64,000 nucleotides of DNA from Desulfonatronovibrio hydrogenovorans DSM 9292 (GTDB lineage Bacteria; Desulfobacterota; Desulfovibrionia; Desulfovibrionales; Desulfonatronovibrionaceae): positions 558,001 through 622,000 of the forward strand of contig NZ_JMKT01000008.1 in the NCBI RefSeq assembly GCF_000686525.1, given 5' to 3'. Of the stretch, positions 8,501-16,969 are shown in pieces (within the stretch, counting starts at the first letter, position 1; each line of letters opens with the position of its first letter). The position numbers were made by a program, and so were the translations under genes. The notes below the pieces were generated by a model that ran no database searches, was not told the DNA's origin, and saw nothing but the letters and a program-made list of their open reading frames with translations.

Positions 8501-9232
8501 AATGAAATCAATCAGAAGCTGGCTGTTCACCTTCTGAAAAGGCGCGGACACAATGTTGTGGCGGTGTCCAACGGCAGGGATGTCTTGCAGGTGCTTGATG
8601 AGAAAAGTTTTGACCTGATCCTTATGGATGTACAGATGCCGGAAATGGACGGCCTGGAAGCAGCCAGAAGAATACGCAAAACCGAGAACAGGACCGGCAG
8701 ACGGATTCCCATAATTGCAGTTACTGCTCATGCCTTGAAAGGGGATCGGGACCGCTGCCTTGAGGCTGGTATGGACAGTTATGTTCAGAAGCCCATGCGT
8801 GAGGAAGAGTTGTTCAGGGAAATAGCCAGAGTGCTCAATGAAATGGCCAGGGTTTCTCCAGCCCGGTCTGAAAAAGAGGACCTGACTGGCCCGGTTAATT
8901 TAGAAGCTGCTTTGGCCAGGATCGGAAATGATGTTCAGCTGATGGCCGAACTAGGAAGGAATTTTCTGCAAACCTGCCCAGGCTATGTTCAGGAATTGGA
9001 GAAGGCTTTTGAGAACGCAGACCATGAAAAACTTGCTTTGAACGCCCATACCCTCAAAGGAATGCTGGGGGTTTTTGCTGCTGAAACAGCTTTAGGTACA
9101 GCCAGGAAACTGGAATTAATGGGCAGGAACACAGACATGGACGGAGCGCAGGCTCTTCTGGTTAGGCTCAGAGAGGAGATCAAGGCTGTGGAAACCGTTA
9201 TCAGGGATTTTATCAGAGATCCCCAGGGGTGA
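5588..9232 (+). CDS. Hybrid sensor histidine kinase (Cache-HAMP-PAS-HisKA-HATPase-REC-REC-Hpt)
   Basis: 1214 residues. Order seen: TM1 (~10-27), a periplasmic double-Cache-like sensor (~30-320), TM2 (~326-346), HAMP (~347-400), PAS (~410-530), HisKA with His568 (ANMSHEIRTPMNG), HATPase (~640-800; NLVSNAIKFT, DSGMGI, GTGLGLAI), receiver 1 with Asp872 (LDIHMPGMDG), receiver 2 with Asp1014 (MDVQMPEMDG) and a C-terminal Hpt with His1154 (NAHTLKG). It is a complete intramolecular phosphorelay whose output partner is not adjacent. The PAS contains a cysteine cluster (TCSEVFKADCCDSDLC). The ATG at 5588 or the ATG at 5600 could be the start; neither has a strong ribosome site. Confidence 0.93.
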   Translation: MLVPMKIKQKMFLPLLALILILAVLGLFMADRQASRLKESFITKLGWEKQQKVYQFMDTVAMKNMEQAAVFAMLPQVMTAYEKALSGNIDDPLDPMVQEAREDIRAALGGHLLGQSLVHGSGEVLRLHFHLPNGYSFVRMWREKNVFQDGSYLDMSEDLRQFRDTINWVMDKREPIYGFEAGRGGPALRGVLPIHSPAGKYLGSVEVLSDFNSLWELLDLKEGHRLHLFMGRDLAGVIQEWNDGQTGIDWEQDYVLVAGQDHRWAASITGQDLDRGIQDLYVRIQGREALAAFPLPDFSGQDMGVVVLMMDITQEQAVLNTQRVVLWAFLASVMVMFFFFSRHFLQRSVLDPISRMRTQMRAIQAGSNDPGARLKESGSDEIADLARDFNGLIDSFYQVMNMNRIVLNAIPDPVFVVGPDFKFIQGNHATKNLAGIRETRDLQKLTCSEVFKADCCDSDLCPVEILKRGQRVDPDKIIRWEREDGQAIYIRPVARKLKDRSGNVVGYLELAQDVTRHVLREKDLEQKNRLLEELNERLEDTMRKYMVAAAASEIANRTKSEFLANMSHEIRTPMNGIMGMTELALNTELTPEQREYLSITKTSAESLLSLIDDILDFSKIEAGRLDIDHVSFKLRDTVDDSIRTLAVQAHAKGLDLNVRIQPSLEDMYLGDPDRLRQILINLVSNAIKFTQKGEVEIKVQEARERKGQMDLPQGHGPAKLIHFTVSDSGMGIAHEDQKRIFETFVQLDGSSTRKQGGTGLGLAICKNLISLMNGTIWVESEPDSGSSFHFVLPLEPAKDLPLSNIFGDISQLKGVRVLVVDDNATNRKILEEILSYWGMDPVSAENGAQALDTLEREEKENSGPGFGLMILDIHMPGMDGFEVLERMTRAGLARETQVIVLTSGAGKRDTARLKGVDVFSFMMKPVKQSELLSTIINALNINTQQDHDLNLEQEDMLLPVPSELNILLAEDNEINQKLAVHLLKRRGHNVVAVSNGRDVLQVLDEKSFDLILMDVQMPEMDGLEAARRIRKTENRTGRRIPIIAVTAHALKGDRDRCLEAGMDSYVQKPMREEELFREIARVLNEMARVSPARSEKEDLTGPVNLEAALARIGNDVQLMAELGRNFLQTCPGYVQELEKAFENADHEKLALNAHTLKGMLGVFAAETALGTARKLELMGRNTDMDGAQALLVRLREEIKAVETVIRDFIRDPQG

Positions 9233-9241
9233 CAGAGGAAA

Positions 9242-9278
9242 GGCAGTCCCGGTCAGAATGATCCAGACCAGGACTGCC
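9242..9278. terminator. Shared hairpin between convergent genes
   Basis: Inverted repeat ggcagtcc-c-ggtc / gacc-a-ggactgcc with an 11-base loop, between the stop of the hybrid kinase (9232) and the stop of the GYD gene (9285). There is no clean T-run on either side (TTTCCTC on the minus side), so termination is plausible but not certain. Confidence 0.45.
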
Positions 9279-9284
9279 CTGGAA

Positions 9285-9569
9285 TCAGACTGTTTTTTTT
9301 ACAAACTCGTCGATTTTCATGGCCGGGAGGCTCAAGAGCTGGACAGAACCCCTTGAACCCAGCTCCACGGACATTTTCAGGATGGTCTCGTTGTCCGGAG
9401 CTTGAACAATGTTTACAAAATCATATTGACCAAGTACGGCAAACTGCTCCAGGACCTTGACTCCCATCTGTTCAAGCTCCTTGTTCACCTCCATGATCCG
9501 GCCGGGATTTTTTTTCAGGGTCTTTCGGCCTTCATCCGTGAGTTTGCTGAGAATCACGTAATGTGCCAT
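9285..9569 (-). CDS. GYD-domain protein
   Basis: 94 residues matching the GYD domain family in layout: a beta-alpha-beta ferredoxin-like fold with the signature region LGQYDFVNIVQAPDNETI and the start MAHYVILSKLTDEG. The family's biochemical role is not known. Strong ribosome site AGGAGG. A hairpin (9592-9620, ggttatca/tgataacc) lies between it and thiE upstream on the same strand, so it may be transcribed separately. Confidence 0.85.
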   Translation of the reverse strand: MAHYVILSKLTDEGRKTLKKNPGRIMEVNKELEQMGVKVLEQFAVLGQYDFVNIVQAPDNETILKMSVELGSRGSVQLLSLPAMKIDEFVKKTV

Positions 9570-9591
9570 GGCTCCCTCCTAAAAGCTTAAG

Positions 9592-9620
9592 GGTTATCAG
9601 AAGTTACTGCTATGATAACC
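9592..9620. other. Small hairpin upstream of the GYD gene
   Basis: Perfect 8-bp arms ggttatca/tgataacc with a 13-base loop between the thiE stop and the GYD ribosome site. It could be a weak terminator for thiE, an operator or an mRNA-stability element. No T-run is present. Confidence 0.4.
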
Positions 9621-9654
9621 TGGCAGAAGGTTAATGGCAAGGAAAAAGGAAAAT

Positions 9655-10296
9655 TCAGATGGTCTGCCGGGACTGTCTGATTAGGTCCATCAGCTGGCGG
9701 GCAGCCTTTTCAGGAGAAGGTGCGCTGCATACTGCAGATACCAGAGCTACTCCATCCACTCCTGTTGCCATAACTTCCTTAATATTTTCAGGCTTGATTC
9801 CGCCGATAGTGATAAGGGGTTTTGAGGTCATTTTTCTGGCCTTTTCAAGGCCTTTTAAACCAAAGGGTGCTGAAGTATCGGTTTTGGTCGGGGTTGGGAA
9901 CACCGGACTCATGCTGAAATAATCCACAAGGTCACTGGACTGGCTAAGCTGGTCAAAGGAGTTGATGGAGATTCCCAGGATTTTGTCCGGTCCCATGATC
10001 TCCCTGACCCTTGGAAAGGGCATATCACTCTGGCCAACATGTACTCCGTCGGCATCAGCTGCAAGGGCCACGTCAACCCGATCATTTATGATCAGGGGGA
10101 TATTTTTTGGGGCCAGGTTTTTTCTCATGGCCACGGCCAGTTCATAAAAAGCTTTGGCCGAGGTATTCTTTTCCCTGATCTGGACAATGGTCACCCCTCC
10201 TTGCACTGCCTCCAGGACCACATCCATAATTTTTCGCCCAAGGCAGAGGGCCTGGTCTGTGACCAAATATAATGAGTAATCAACTTGTCTGGTCAT
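9655..10296 (-). CDS. thiE: Thiamine-phosphate synthase
   Basis: 213 residues. ThiE joins the pyrimidine (HMP-PP) and thiazole phosphate moieties to give thiamine monophosphate in the cytoplasm. Seen: a TIM-barrel order with VTIVQIREKN, LIINDRVDVALAADADGVHVGQSD, SPVFPTPTKTD (substrate loop) and a phosphate-binding end (TIGGIKPENI, GVDGVALVSAV). The length is normal. No TPP riboswitch was recognised in the 250 bases upstream, and no other thiamine gene is adjacent. Confidence 0.95.
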   Translation of the reverse strand: MTRQVDYSLYLVTDQALCLGRKIMDVVLEAVQGGVTIVQIREKNTSAKAFYELAVAMRKNLAPKNIPLIINDRVDVALAADADGVHVGQSDMPFPRVREIMGPDKILGISINSFDQLSQSSDLVDYFSMSPVFPTPTKTDTSAPFGLKGLEKARKMTSKPLITIGGIKPENIKEVMATGVDGVALVSAVCSAPSPEKAARQLMDLIRQSRQTI

Positions 10297-10491
10297 GATT
10301 TAAATATAGGGCATCAAGCCATACCAGGCAAGCATAAATAGCAGCGTAAGCTGGTTTTAGCCGACAGACTTAAAAAATGAACCAGTCAATCCTCTTCTGA
10401 CCCTGACAGGCCCGGAAGCAATTCCATTTCACAGTCTGGTCAGACCATGAATGGCCAGAGGGGGCAAGTGCCGCCAGGGTACCTCTTCACA

Positions 10492-10522
10492 TAAAAAGCG
10501 CACCCGGAAATCCGGGTGCGCC
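10492..10522 (-). terminator. Intrinsic terminator of the PfpI gene
   Basis: Perfect hairpin gcgcacccgg-aaat-ccgggtgcgc at 10498-10521. It is followed on the minus strand by TTTTT (10497-10493), some 27 bases past the stop of the DJ-1/PfpI gene. Confidence 0.9.
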
Positions 10523-10548
10523 AAATCAGTTCCGGTCACTGACCAGGA

Positions 10549-11073
10549 TCATAATTCCCGGGTTCTGGCTATTACGGTACGCATGAATGCAGGCAGGTCA
10601 TCCGGAGTCCGGCTGGTGATTAGGTTGCCGTCAACCACAACCTCTTCATCCACCCATTGCGCTCCAGCGTGGATCAGGTCGTCTTTTATGGCAAAGAAGG
10701 AAGTCATTTTTTTGCCTTTTAATATTCCGGCTGAGGCAGGCAACCAGCCAGCATGGCAAATGGCTGCGATGATTTTGCCCTGCCCGTACATTTCACGGAC
10801 CAGATCGACCATGGCCCTGTGTCTGCGCATGTGATCCGGTGCATAGCCGCCTGGAATGACCATGACCGAGAAAGCTTGGGGATCGGCCTGAGCAGCAGAC
10901 AGGTTTGAGCTGGCTTGAGTTCCTTCTTTACCCGGGTATTTTTTATCGGCTTCAGGACCGACAACATAAGTTTCAGCTCCGGATTCCAATAGACGGTAGT
11001 ATGGATAAATGAATTCATAATCGTTGTACATCTGCTCCACAAGGATCATGGCTTTTTTTCCTTTGAGTTCCAT
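10549..11073 (-). CDS. DJ-1/PfpI family protein
   Basis: 174 residues from the ATG at 11073, which has AGGAGG five bases upstream; the in-frame extension to 11124 lacks this. The class-I glutamine-amidotransferase-like fold shows the nucleophile elbow IAAICHAGWLP (Cys) and the early Glu in MILVEQMYND. These proteins include PfpI-type proteases, deglycase/glyoxalase III-like and chaperone members; the exact activity cannot be told from sequence. Flanked by its own intrinsic terminator. Confidence 0.88.
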   Translation of the reverse strand: MELKGKKAMILVEQMYNDYEFIYPYYRLLESGAETYVVGPEADKKYPGKEGTQASSNLSAAQADPQAFSVMVIPGGYAPDHMRRHRAMVDLVREMYGQGKIIAAICHAGWLPASAGILKGKKMTSFFAIKDDLIHAGAQWVDEEVVVDGNLITSRTPDDLPAFMRTVIARTREL

Positions 11074-11144
11074 ATGAACCTCCTTTTTAAAACAGATGGT
11101 ATCAGCCCTTGGCTTTTTAAGCAAGGCACCCCCATTTTTGGAAT

Positions 11145-11170
11145 AAAAAAAGGGACGGTGGAACCGTCCC
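11145..11170 (-). terminator. Intrinsic terminator of the Mrp operon
   Basis: Hairpin gggacggt-gga-accgtccc (11152-11170) followed on the minus strand by seven Ts (11151-11145). It sits about 35 bases after the stop of the last gene of the antiporter operon. Confidence 0.9.
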
Positions 11171-11204
11171 TTGATAGATGCTTGAAAAACCTATGCCAGG
11201 ATAA

Positions 11205-12920
11205 TCACCAGATAACTAGAATGAACACCAGCACAGTAACCAGAATGGTCAGGAACATGGATGAAGACAGGGGCTGCCGGTCCAGATTTTCATCGTAATC
11301 CCTGGATGGATACTTGAAGGTCCTCAGGACCTGAACCGGATGTCTGGCCAGTCTTGATACGTTATGGGCAAGATCAAAGGCTTTGACTTCACAGACCTCG
11401 TATATTCTGTTGATACCGCCAACAAAAACCAGTCTGGCTCCCGGAGCAGCCTTGCGGTAGAACCAGTCCACGTCCAGGGAGATCTTGTTTTTGGGGGTCA
11501 GTTTGGCCCTGACCATCCAGAAGGCCAGGAAGGTCATGATTAGTATTTGTATTACCTCCACCAGGTGTGGAATGGTGAAGGGATTGTAATCCATAACATA
11601 GGGAAGTTCCACATACAAAGCCTTGGGAAATATCCCGTAGAATATGCACAAAAAGGAGGTGACGGCCATGGCCACCATCATGCCTTTGGGAACAGGCTTG
11701 ACCGTATGTTCTTTTTTGGGAGTGTGGAACCAGGTATAGTAGGGAAGCTTGATGCCAACAGAAAGAAATGTACCCACAGAGGCCAGAATAAGAAGCATTT
11801 TGGCCAGATAAAGATGACTCTGACCAGCTGCTTCAACAATAATGGCCTTGCTGATGAAGCCGTTGAACAAAGGCGCTCCGGAAATTGACAGGGCGGCAAC
11901 CATATAAAATATCAGGACCCATTTCATTCGGGAGGCTAGCGCACCTAATTCGTGAAGTTTGGTGGTGCCTACACTGTAAAGGACTGCTCCGGTGCCCATG
12001 AAAAGCAAAGCCTTGTAGAGAATATGGCTGAAGGCATGGGCTGTGGTCCCGTTTATGGCCAGTTCAGTACCTATGCCCACTCCAGCCACCATGTATCCCA
12101 CCTGACTCATAATGTGGTAGGCCAGGATCTCACGAATGTCATTGGCCAGAAAAGCAAAAGTGACTCCGTAAAGGGTCATGGTCACCCCAAGGACAAGCAG
12201 AATGGGCCAGCCTGGAAAGAGTGAGGCCAGGACATACACCGCGGTTTTAGTGGTAAAGGCGCTTAAAAAGACCGATCCGGTGACAGTTGCTTTTGGGTAA
12301 CTGTCAGGCAGCCAGGCATGCAGGGGAAACACGGCTGCATTAAGGCCAACACCAGCCAGAATGAACCAGGCGGCCATGGATTCACCTGGTGCAAAATCCG
12401 TCAGCAGGATAGAACCTGAAGAGTGGATTTGCATGATGATCCCGGCCAGAAGGAGACTGCCCCCAAAGAGATGCATGAGCAGATATCTCATTCCAGCCTT
12501 GTCTGAGGCAACAGTTCGTCTGGCCCAGATAAGATAGGTCGAGCCAATAGCCATGAGTTCCCAGAACACGAACAGGGTGAAAAAATCACCGCAAAAGGTC
12601 ACGCCCAGGGCACCGCCGGCATATATCAGTGCAGCTGCCTGCTGACCGGTTTCCTTCATGTGCATGGAATAAATTCCGCCCAGAAATGCAATAAGGGCGA
12701 AAATGATCCCAAAGACACGGCTGAGCTGGGTTATCTTGAAAATGATAAACTCATACCCGAAAATATTCAGGGTTTTTTCCGTGCCCACTGGCGTGGTCAG
12801 GATGATGGCCAGGGCCAGGAAAGGAAAAAGGATGAACGCTTTGGGCCTAATATCCCTGGGAAGAAAGGGCAGAATTATCAGTCCAAGCCACATGACCAGG
12901 ACAGGAGGCAGCTCAAACAT
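11205..12920 (-). CDS. Mrp-type antiporter, proton-channel subunit (third MnhA/D-like)
   Basis: 571 residues with about 14 membrane helices. It belongs to the proton-translocating NuoL/M/N - MrpA/D family. Seen: the conserved Glu region FVFWELMAIGSTYLIW, the His/Pro/Trp loop AAVFPLHAWLPDSYPKATVTGSVFLSAFTTKTAVY (lysine helix, positions ~195-230) and LAYHIMSQVGYM. The C-terminal ~100 residues are soluble-looking and basic. Last gene of the minus-strand Mrp operon, overlapping the small gene upstream by 8 bases. In Desulfovibrionales such genes are usually annotated as antiporter subunit D; which of the three paralogues carries Na+ cannot be said. Confidence 0.88.
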   Translation of the reverse strand: MFELPPVLVMWLGLIILPFLPRDIRPKAFILFPFLALAIILTTPVGTEKTLNIFGYEFIIFKITQLSRVFGIIFALIAFLGGIYSMHMKETGQQAAALIYAGGALGVTFCGDFFTLFVFWELMAIGSTYLIWARRTVASDKAGMRYLLMHLFGGSLLLAGIIMQIHSSGSILLTDFAPGESMAAWFILAGVGLNAAVFPLHAWLPDSYPKATVTGSVFLSAFTTKTAVYVLASLFPGWPILLVLGVTMTLYGVTFAFLANDIREILAYHIMSQVGYMVAGVGIGTELAINGTTAHAFSHILYKALLFMGTGAVLYSVGTTKLHELGALASRMKWVLIFYMVAALSISGAPLFNGFISKAIIVEAAGQSHLYLAKMLLILASVGTFLSVGIKLPYYTWFHTPKKEHTVKPVPKGMMVAMAVTSFLCIFYGIFPKALYVELPYVMDYNPFTIPHLVEVIQILIMTFLAFWMVRAKLTPKNKISLDVDWFYRKAAPGARLVFVGGINRIYEVCEVKAFDLAHNVSRLARHPVQVLRTFKYPSRDYDENLDRQPLSSSMFLTILVTVLVFILVIW

Positions 12921-13131
12921 CAGTCTCCTCCTTGTAGTAATCAGGTTTGTGGCTTACCATGACATGTCCCAGAAGCTTGGCAACAAACATCAAAAGCAGA
13001 CATCCCACAAATCCGAAGATGGCAAAAAATCCCAGAATTCTTTCCCACCAGTAATATGGATCAGTCAGGATCTGGGCAACAAGGGTCATGACCAGAACAG
13101 CGATCAGGGTTATCCAGTGAATGGTCTTCAT
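12913..13131 (-). CDS. Small membrane protein of the Mrp operon, unknown
   Basis: 72 residues with two predicted membrane helices (~5-22 and ~31-56) separated by DPYYWWERILG, and a charged C-terminal tail. It overlaps both neighbours by a few bases (13128-13131 and 12913-12920), so it is embedded in the operon. I do not recognise the family. It could be a small accessory helix subunit of the antiporter, as small subunits are in complex I and Mrp. Confidence 0.75.
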   Translation of the reverse strand: MKTIHWITLIAVLVMTLVAQILTDPYYWWERILGFFAIFGFVGCLLLMFVAKLLGHVMVSHKPDYYKEETDV

Positions 13132-14654
13132 ATGCCTCTACCGGTTAGTATCACTTGAGGATTAATATTCATAACACTTTGAGTTATTCCCTGGGCCAGG
13201 TCGAACATGTTGAAGAACAGGTTGGGATACAGACCAAGGGCCAGGGACAGGAAAGCAACTATGCAGATGGGGATGACCATCATCAGGGAAGCTTCACCGT
13301 GTTTTTCCAGGTCTTTTCCGCCCGGCCTGAAGAATGCCCGGTGGATAATGGGGAAAAAGTAGGCTGCGTTTAACAGTCCGCTGGTAATAAATATGAACAA
13401 AATGATTATCTTGTCCGCTTCCAGGGAGCCCATGCACAGGAACCACTTGCTGATAAAGCCGTTTATGGGAGGGACTCCTGCCAATCCCAGAGCTCCAATG
13501 GTAAAGGCACCCATGGTCCAGGGCATGACCTTGCCTATGCCGTCCAGCTGAGAAATTTCAGTCTTGTGCAGATTGACGTATATTGCCCCGGCACAGAAAA
13601 AGAGGGTGATCTTCATGGTGGCGTGGTTGGCCAGGTGCAATAGTCCGCCAGTAAAGGCTTCTGGTGATATTAAGGCCAGACCCAGGACAATATAGGACAG
13701 ATGCCCCACTGTTGAATAGGCCAGCCGGGCTTTGAGGTTGTCCTGCTTCATGGCAATGATGGAGGCCAGAAGAATGGTTCCGCCGGCAAAGATGGCCAGA
13801 ATTAGATCCAATCCGAAAATCTGCATATTTTCAGGTCCCATGGTGTAGCCGACCACTCTGACCACACCAAAAACACCTGACTTAACAACAGCTACAGCAT
13901 GGAGCAGAGCACTGACAGGCGTAGGAGCGACCATGGCTGCAGGCAGCCAGCTGTGCAGAGGCATGATGCCCGCCTTGACCCCGACTCCGGCTATGAACAG
14001 AATAAATATGGTCTTGGCCACCCACGGGTCATTAATCAGCCCGTCCAAGAGGCCTCCAGGTTTGAAATCAAGGGTGCCGGCCAGCATATAGGTCCAGCCT
14101 ATGGCGGCAATAAGCACCAGGCCGGCGGTCAGAGCGTAAGTCAGGTACTGCCGACCAGAGCGGATTGCCTCCTTGTTTTCCTTATGGATGACCAAAGGAT
14201 AGGTGGCAATGGAGAGGATTTCGTAAAAAATCAAGAAAGTTAAAAGGTTGGCTGAGAAAGCTATGCCTATGGTGGCTGAAAGGCAGACAGCAAAGCTGGC
14301 AAAGTACCTTGTCTGCTTTTTTTCATTGCTGCCGCGGACATAACCTATGGAGTAGAAGCAGGTTAAGATCCAGAGGCCTGATGCAATGAGGGCGAAGAAA
14401 ATGCCTACAGGATCAGCTTTGAGTTCCAGGGCTATGCCTGGTGAAATTTCAATGATGGTGAACTGGGCAACTTTGCCGGCAAAGGCGTCAGGCAAAAGGG
14501 AAAGAACCAGAGGAAATTTGATGAAGGCTGCAGCCAGGGTCCAGAATTCCCTAAGGTTGGGCTTTTTGGAAGACAACAGAATCAGGGGGACCGCTGCCAA
14601 AGATACGATTACCGCCAGAAACGGGATTGATGATGTATAAACTTCAGGGCTCAT
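13128..14654 (-). CDS. Mrp-type antiporter, proton-channel subunit (second MnhD-like)
   Basis: 508 residues with about 14 membrane helices, of the MrpD/NuoN class. Seen: the Glu-bearing FLIFYEILSIATYPLVIH, the lysine/His helix region KAGIMPLHSWLPAAM with TPVSALLHAVAVVKSG (~230-255), and LAYSTVGHLSYIVLG. Starts 8 bases after the stop of the upstream mnhD and ends overlapping the 72-aa gene. It is a close functional analogue of the neighbouring subunit, probably from an old duplication. Confidence 0.9.
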   Translation of the reverse strand: MSPEVYTSSIPFLAVIVSLAAVPLILLSSKKPNLREFWTLAAAFIKFPLVLSLLPDAFAGKVAQFTIIEISPGIALELKADPVGIFFALIASGLWILTCFYSIGYVRGSNEKKQTRYFASFAVCLSATIGIAFSANLLTFLIFYEILSIATYPLVIHKENKEAIRSGRQYLTYALTAGLVLIAAIGWTYMLAGTLDFKPGGLLDGLINDPWVAKTIFILFIAGVGVKAGIMPLHSWLPAAMVAPTPVSALLHAVAVVKSGVFGVVRVVGYTMGPENMQIFGLDLILAIFAGGTILLASIIAMKQDNLKARLAYSTVGHLSYIVLGLALISPEAFTGGLLHLANHATMKITLFFCAGAIYVNLHKTEISQLDGIGKVMPWTMGAFTIGALGLAGVPPINGFISKWFLCMGSLEADKIIILFIFITSGLLNAAYFFPIIHRAFFRPGGKDLEKHGEASLMMVIPICIVAFLSLALGLYPNLFFNMFDLAQGITQSVMNINPQVILTGRGI

Positions 14655-14662
14655 GGTTCCTG

Positions 14663-16171
14663 CTATAATCCTATGGGTATCATAAATTCAATGAAGTTGG
14701 ACACGATCCAGACGTTAAATACTCCCAGCACAAGGAGGGAAACCGCCAGCAGCATAACAGGGCCGAGCATGGACCAGGGGGCCTCTTTGCGACCCCAGGT
14801 GGGGGACTCAGCCTGTTCCTGGGCCTTGATCATTTCCTCGCTCTGGGGCCTGATGTACATTTTCTCTATGATCCGGAAGAAATATACTGCATTCAGCAGA
14901 CTGCTCACCAGGAGAACCACCAGGAAAATCCAGGCTCCCTGTTCTATGCTGCCCAAAGCCAGATACCACTTGCTGAAGAAACCGGCAGTGGGGGGCAGGC
15001 CGATCATGGAGATGGCTGCCACCACAAAGGCCACTGCTGTCCAGGGCATAGTGATGCGCAGGGAATCTTCAAACTTAGGAATCCAGGAATGGCCCAGACG
15101 AAAACGCAGACAGCCACTGATGAGAAACAGACAGGCCTTCATGCAGGCATGATTGAGGATGTGCAGGACCGCCCCGATAAAGCCAAGGGGAGAAGCCAGG
15201 CCGATCCCTATTCCAATGTAGCCCACCTGGGCAACCGAGCTGTAGGCCAGCATGGTTTTCAATTCCTTCTGGCAGATGGCCAGGATGGAACCCCAGATGA
15301 CTCCGATGGCACCAAGGTAGCCGACAATCTGAGCCAGGGGAAGTTCACCGGCGGAATAACCTGGCTCAAACACATCGAACATGATGCGCAAAAGGACATA
15401 AGCTGAGACCTTGGTTCCAATGGGAGCGATCAGGGCAGTTGCTGCTGATGAGGCGTAGGAATACGCATCCGGCATCCAGGCATGCATGGGAAACAGAGCC
15501 ATTTTCAAACCAGTTCCCAGGACAATCAGGCTTAAGCCGATCATGACCGGCACAGTGTGGTCTACTAGGTGAATGACCGAGGCTACGTCGGCCATATTCA
15601 GAGTGCCGGTACTGATGAAAATGAATGAAACACCCAGGAGGTAAAAAGCAGCACCGGCCGTACCCAGGGTCAGATATTTGAAGGCCGCCACCGGAGCCCT
15701 TTTGTCGCCGATGGCCACAAGGGCGTAACCAGCCAGGGCGCTGATCTCCAGGAAAACATAAAGGTTGAAGAAATCTCCGGTCATGACCATACCGGTCAGG
15801 CCCATCAGCAGGAGCATGGCCAGGGCGTAAAAAGGCATCTCCTTGTCCGGAGTTTCGAATTTTACGATTTTTCTTGAGAAGAATAAAACCACAGTGGTCA
15901 CTGCTGTGATCACCAGGCAGATGAAAGCGGATAATGGATCAAGAACATACTCGATTCCAATGGGTGGAACCCAGCCCGAAAGGTGGTAGCTCACTGCTCC
16001 GTGTTCAATGGTGTGCATGAGGCCGGATGCAGAATACCAGGCAGCCAGCAGAGATGCCAGGAGAGCGGGATAAATGGAAAGAGACCGCTTCCAGAGGCCC
16101 ACCATGGGGACCGCCAGGGCAGCAAACATGAAAACTGCCGGTATGAGGACAGGAATATTTGAAGTGTTCAT
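14663..16171 (-). CDS. mnhD: Mrp antiporter subunit D
   Basis: 502 residues with about 14 membrane helices. Typical MrpD features: FFNLYVFLEISALAGYALVA (key Glu), the channel loop KMALFPMHAWMPDAYSYASSAATALI, VSAYVLLRIMFD, LAYSSVAQVGYIGIG and the conserved HILNHACMKACLF. The ATG overlaps the stop of the mnhC gene upstream. The order C-D matches classical Mrp operons, so this is the orthodox D subunit. Confidence 0.93.
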   Translation of the reverse strand: MNTSNIPVLIPAVFMFAALAVPMVGLWKRSLSIYPALLASLLAAWYSASGLMHTIEHGAVSYHLSGWVPPIGIEYVLDPLSAFICLVITAVTTVVLFFSRKIVKFETPDKEMPFYALAMLLLMGLTGMVMTGDFFNLYVFLEISALAGYALVAIGDKRAPVAAFKYLTLGTAGAAFYLLGVSFIFISTGTLNMADVASVIHLVDHTVPVMIGLSLIVLGTGLKMALFPMHAWMPDAYSYASSAATALIAPIGTKVSAYVLLRIMFDVFEPGYSAGELPLAQIVGYLGAIGVIWGSILAICQKELKTMLAYSSVAQVGYIGIGIGLASPLGFIGAVLHILNHACMKACLFLISGCLRFRLGHSWIPKFEDSLRITMPWTAVAFVVAAISMIGLPPTAGFFSKWYLALGSIEQGAWIFLVVLLVSSLLNAVYFFRIIEKMYIRPQSEEMIKAQEQAESPTWGRKEAPWSMLGPVMLLAVSLLVLGVFNVWIVSNFIEFMIPIGL

Positions 16172-16563
16172 TTCATCCGCTTCAGTATGGTTGGTTCGTC
16201 AAGGGATTTGAAGTTTCTGTAAATGGATACGACCAGGGCAAATGAGACTCCCAGGGTGACTACAGCCACAACAATGGCTGTAAGCATCAGGGTGTGGGGC
16301 AGCGGGTTTATGTACAGATCCGGGTTGTCCACCGGGATGGACTTGTCCATGATGGGAACTGTCCCGCCATGTTTATAGGCAGCTACAATCCAGACCATGA
16401 TGGTTGCGCTCTGCACCATGGACATGCCCATGATCTTTTTCATGAAGTTTTTTTTCATCATCATGGCATAAAGTCCGATGACAAAGAGAAGCATCAAAAA
16501 GAAATAAGCGTAATGACCTTGAATTAATTCCAACATATTATCAGGACCCCAATAAGTCGTCAT
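16168..16563 (-). CDS. mnhC: Mrp antiporter subunit C (NuoK-like)
   Basis: 131 residues with three membrane helices, homologous to NuoK. Seen: GLYAMMMKKNFMKKIMGMSM and the MrpC stretch DPLPHTLMLTAIVV-like (NPLPHTLMLTAIVVAV) followed by a third helix. It overlaps mnhB by 23 bases and mnhD by 4 bases. The likely start is the ATG at 16536, reading MLELIQGHYAYFF, since the nine N-terminal residues from 16563 lie inside mnhB. I keep the longer frame as the outer limit. Confidence 0.9.
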   Translation of the reverse strand: MTTYWGPDNMLELIQGHYAYFFLMLLFVIGLYAMMMKKNFMKKIMGMSMVQSATIMVWIVAAYKHGGTVPIMDKSIPVDNPDLYINPLPHTLMLTAIVVAVVTLGVSFALVVSIYRNFKSLDEPTILKRMK

Positions 16564-16969
16564 AGATTGATATCAGCGCAGTCATGACAGCCATGGTTAC
16601 ACCGACTTCAATAAAGAGGATGGCGTAGTAGCGCAGGTCTGCAGCCTCAAATCCCGGCACAGGAAGATAAGCGTAGTCCATGAAATTGCCGCCAAACATC
16701 AGAGCCACAAGTCCGGTGCCGGCAAAAATCAGGGCACCAATGGCGCACAGGAGGATGGTCTTTCTGGAGGGCAGCTGAAGCTGACTGTTATCAAATCCAA
16801 TGGACATCCTGAGCAGAAGTACCCCTGCTGCCAGCAGCACTCCCCCCTGGAATCCACCACCAGGTCCATAGTGTCCATGGAAAAAAACATAGATCCCGAT
16901 GAGTTGGATCACCGGAGCCAGTCCTCTGGCCGCAACTTCGATTATCGGGCTTTCAGTCTGGGATTTCAT
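16541..16969 (-). CDS. mnhB: Mrp antiporter subunit B
   Basis: 142 residues with four membrane helices; MnhB family (DUF2108/MnhB domain). Seen: VIQLIGIYVFFHGHYGPGGGFQGGVLLAAGVLL, where HGxxxPGGGFQGG is the family signature. It overlaps the preceding small subunit (stop at 16966) as ATGA. Confidence 0.93.
   Translation of the reverse strand: MKSQTESPIIEVAARGLAPVIQLIGIYVFFHGHYGPGGGFQGGVLLAAGVLLLRMSIGFDNSQLQLPSRKTILLCAIGALIFAGTGLVALMFGGNFMDYAYLPVPGFEAADLRYYAILFIEVGVTMAVMTALISIYDDLLGS

Noticed and set aside
10297-10491. TPP riboswitch upstream of thiE
   Set aside because: The conserved CUGAGA and CUGAU cores could not be found on the minus strand.
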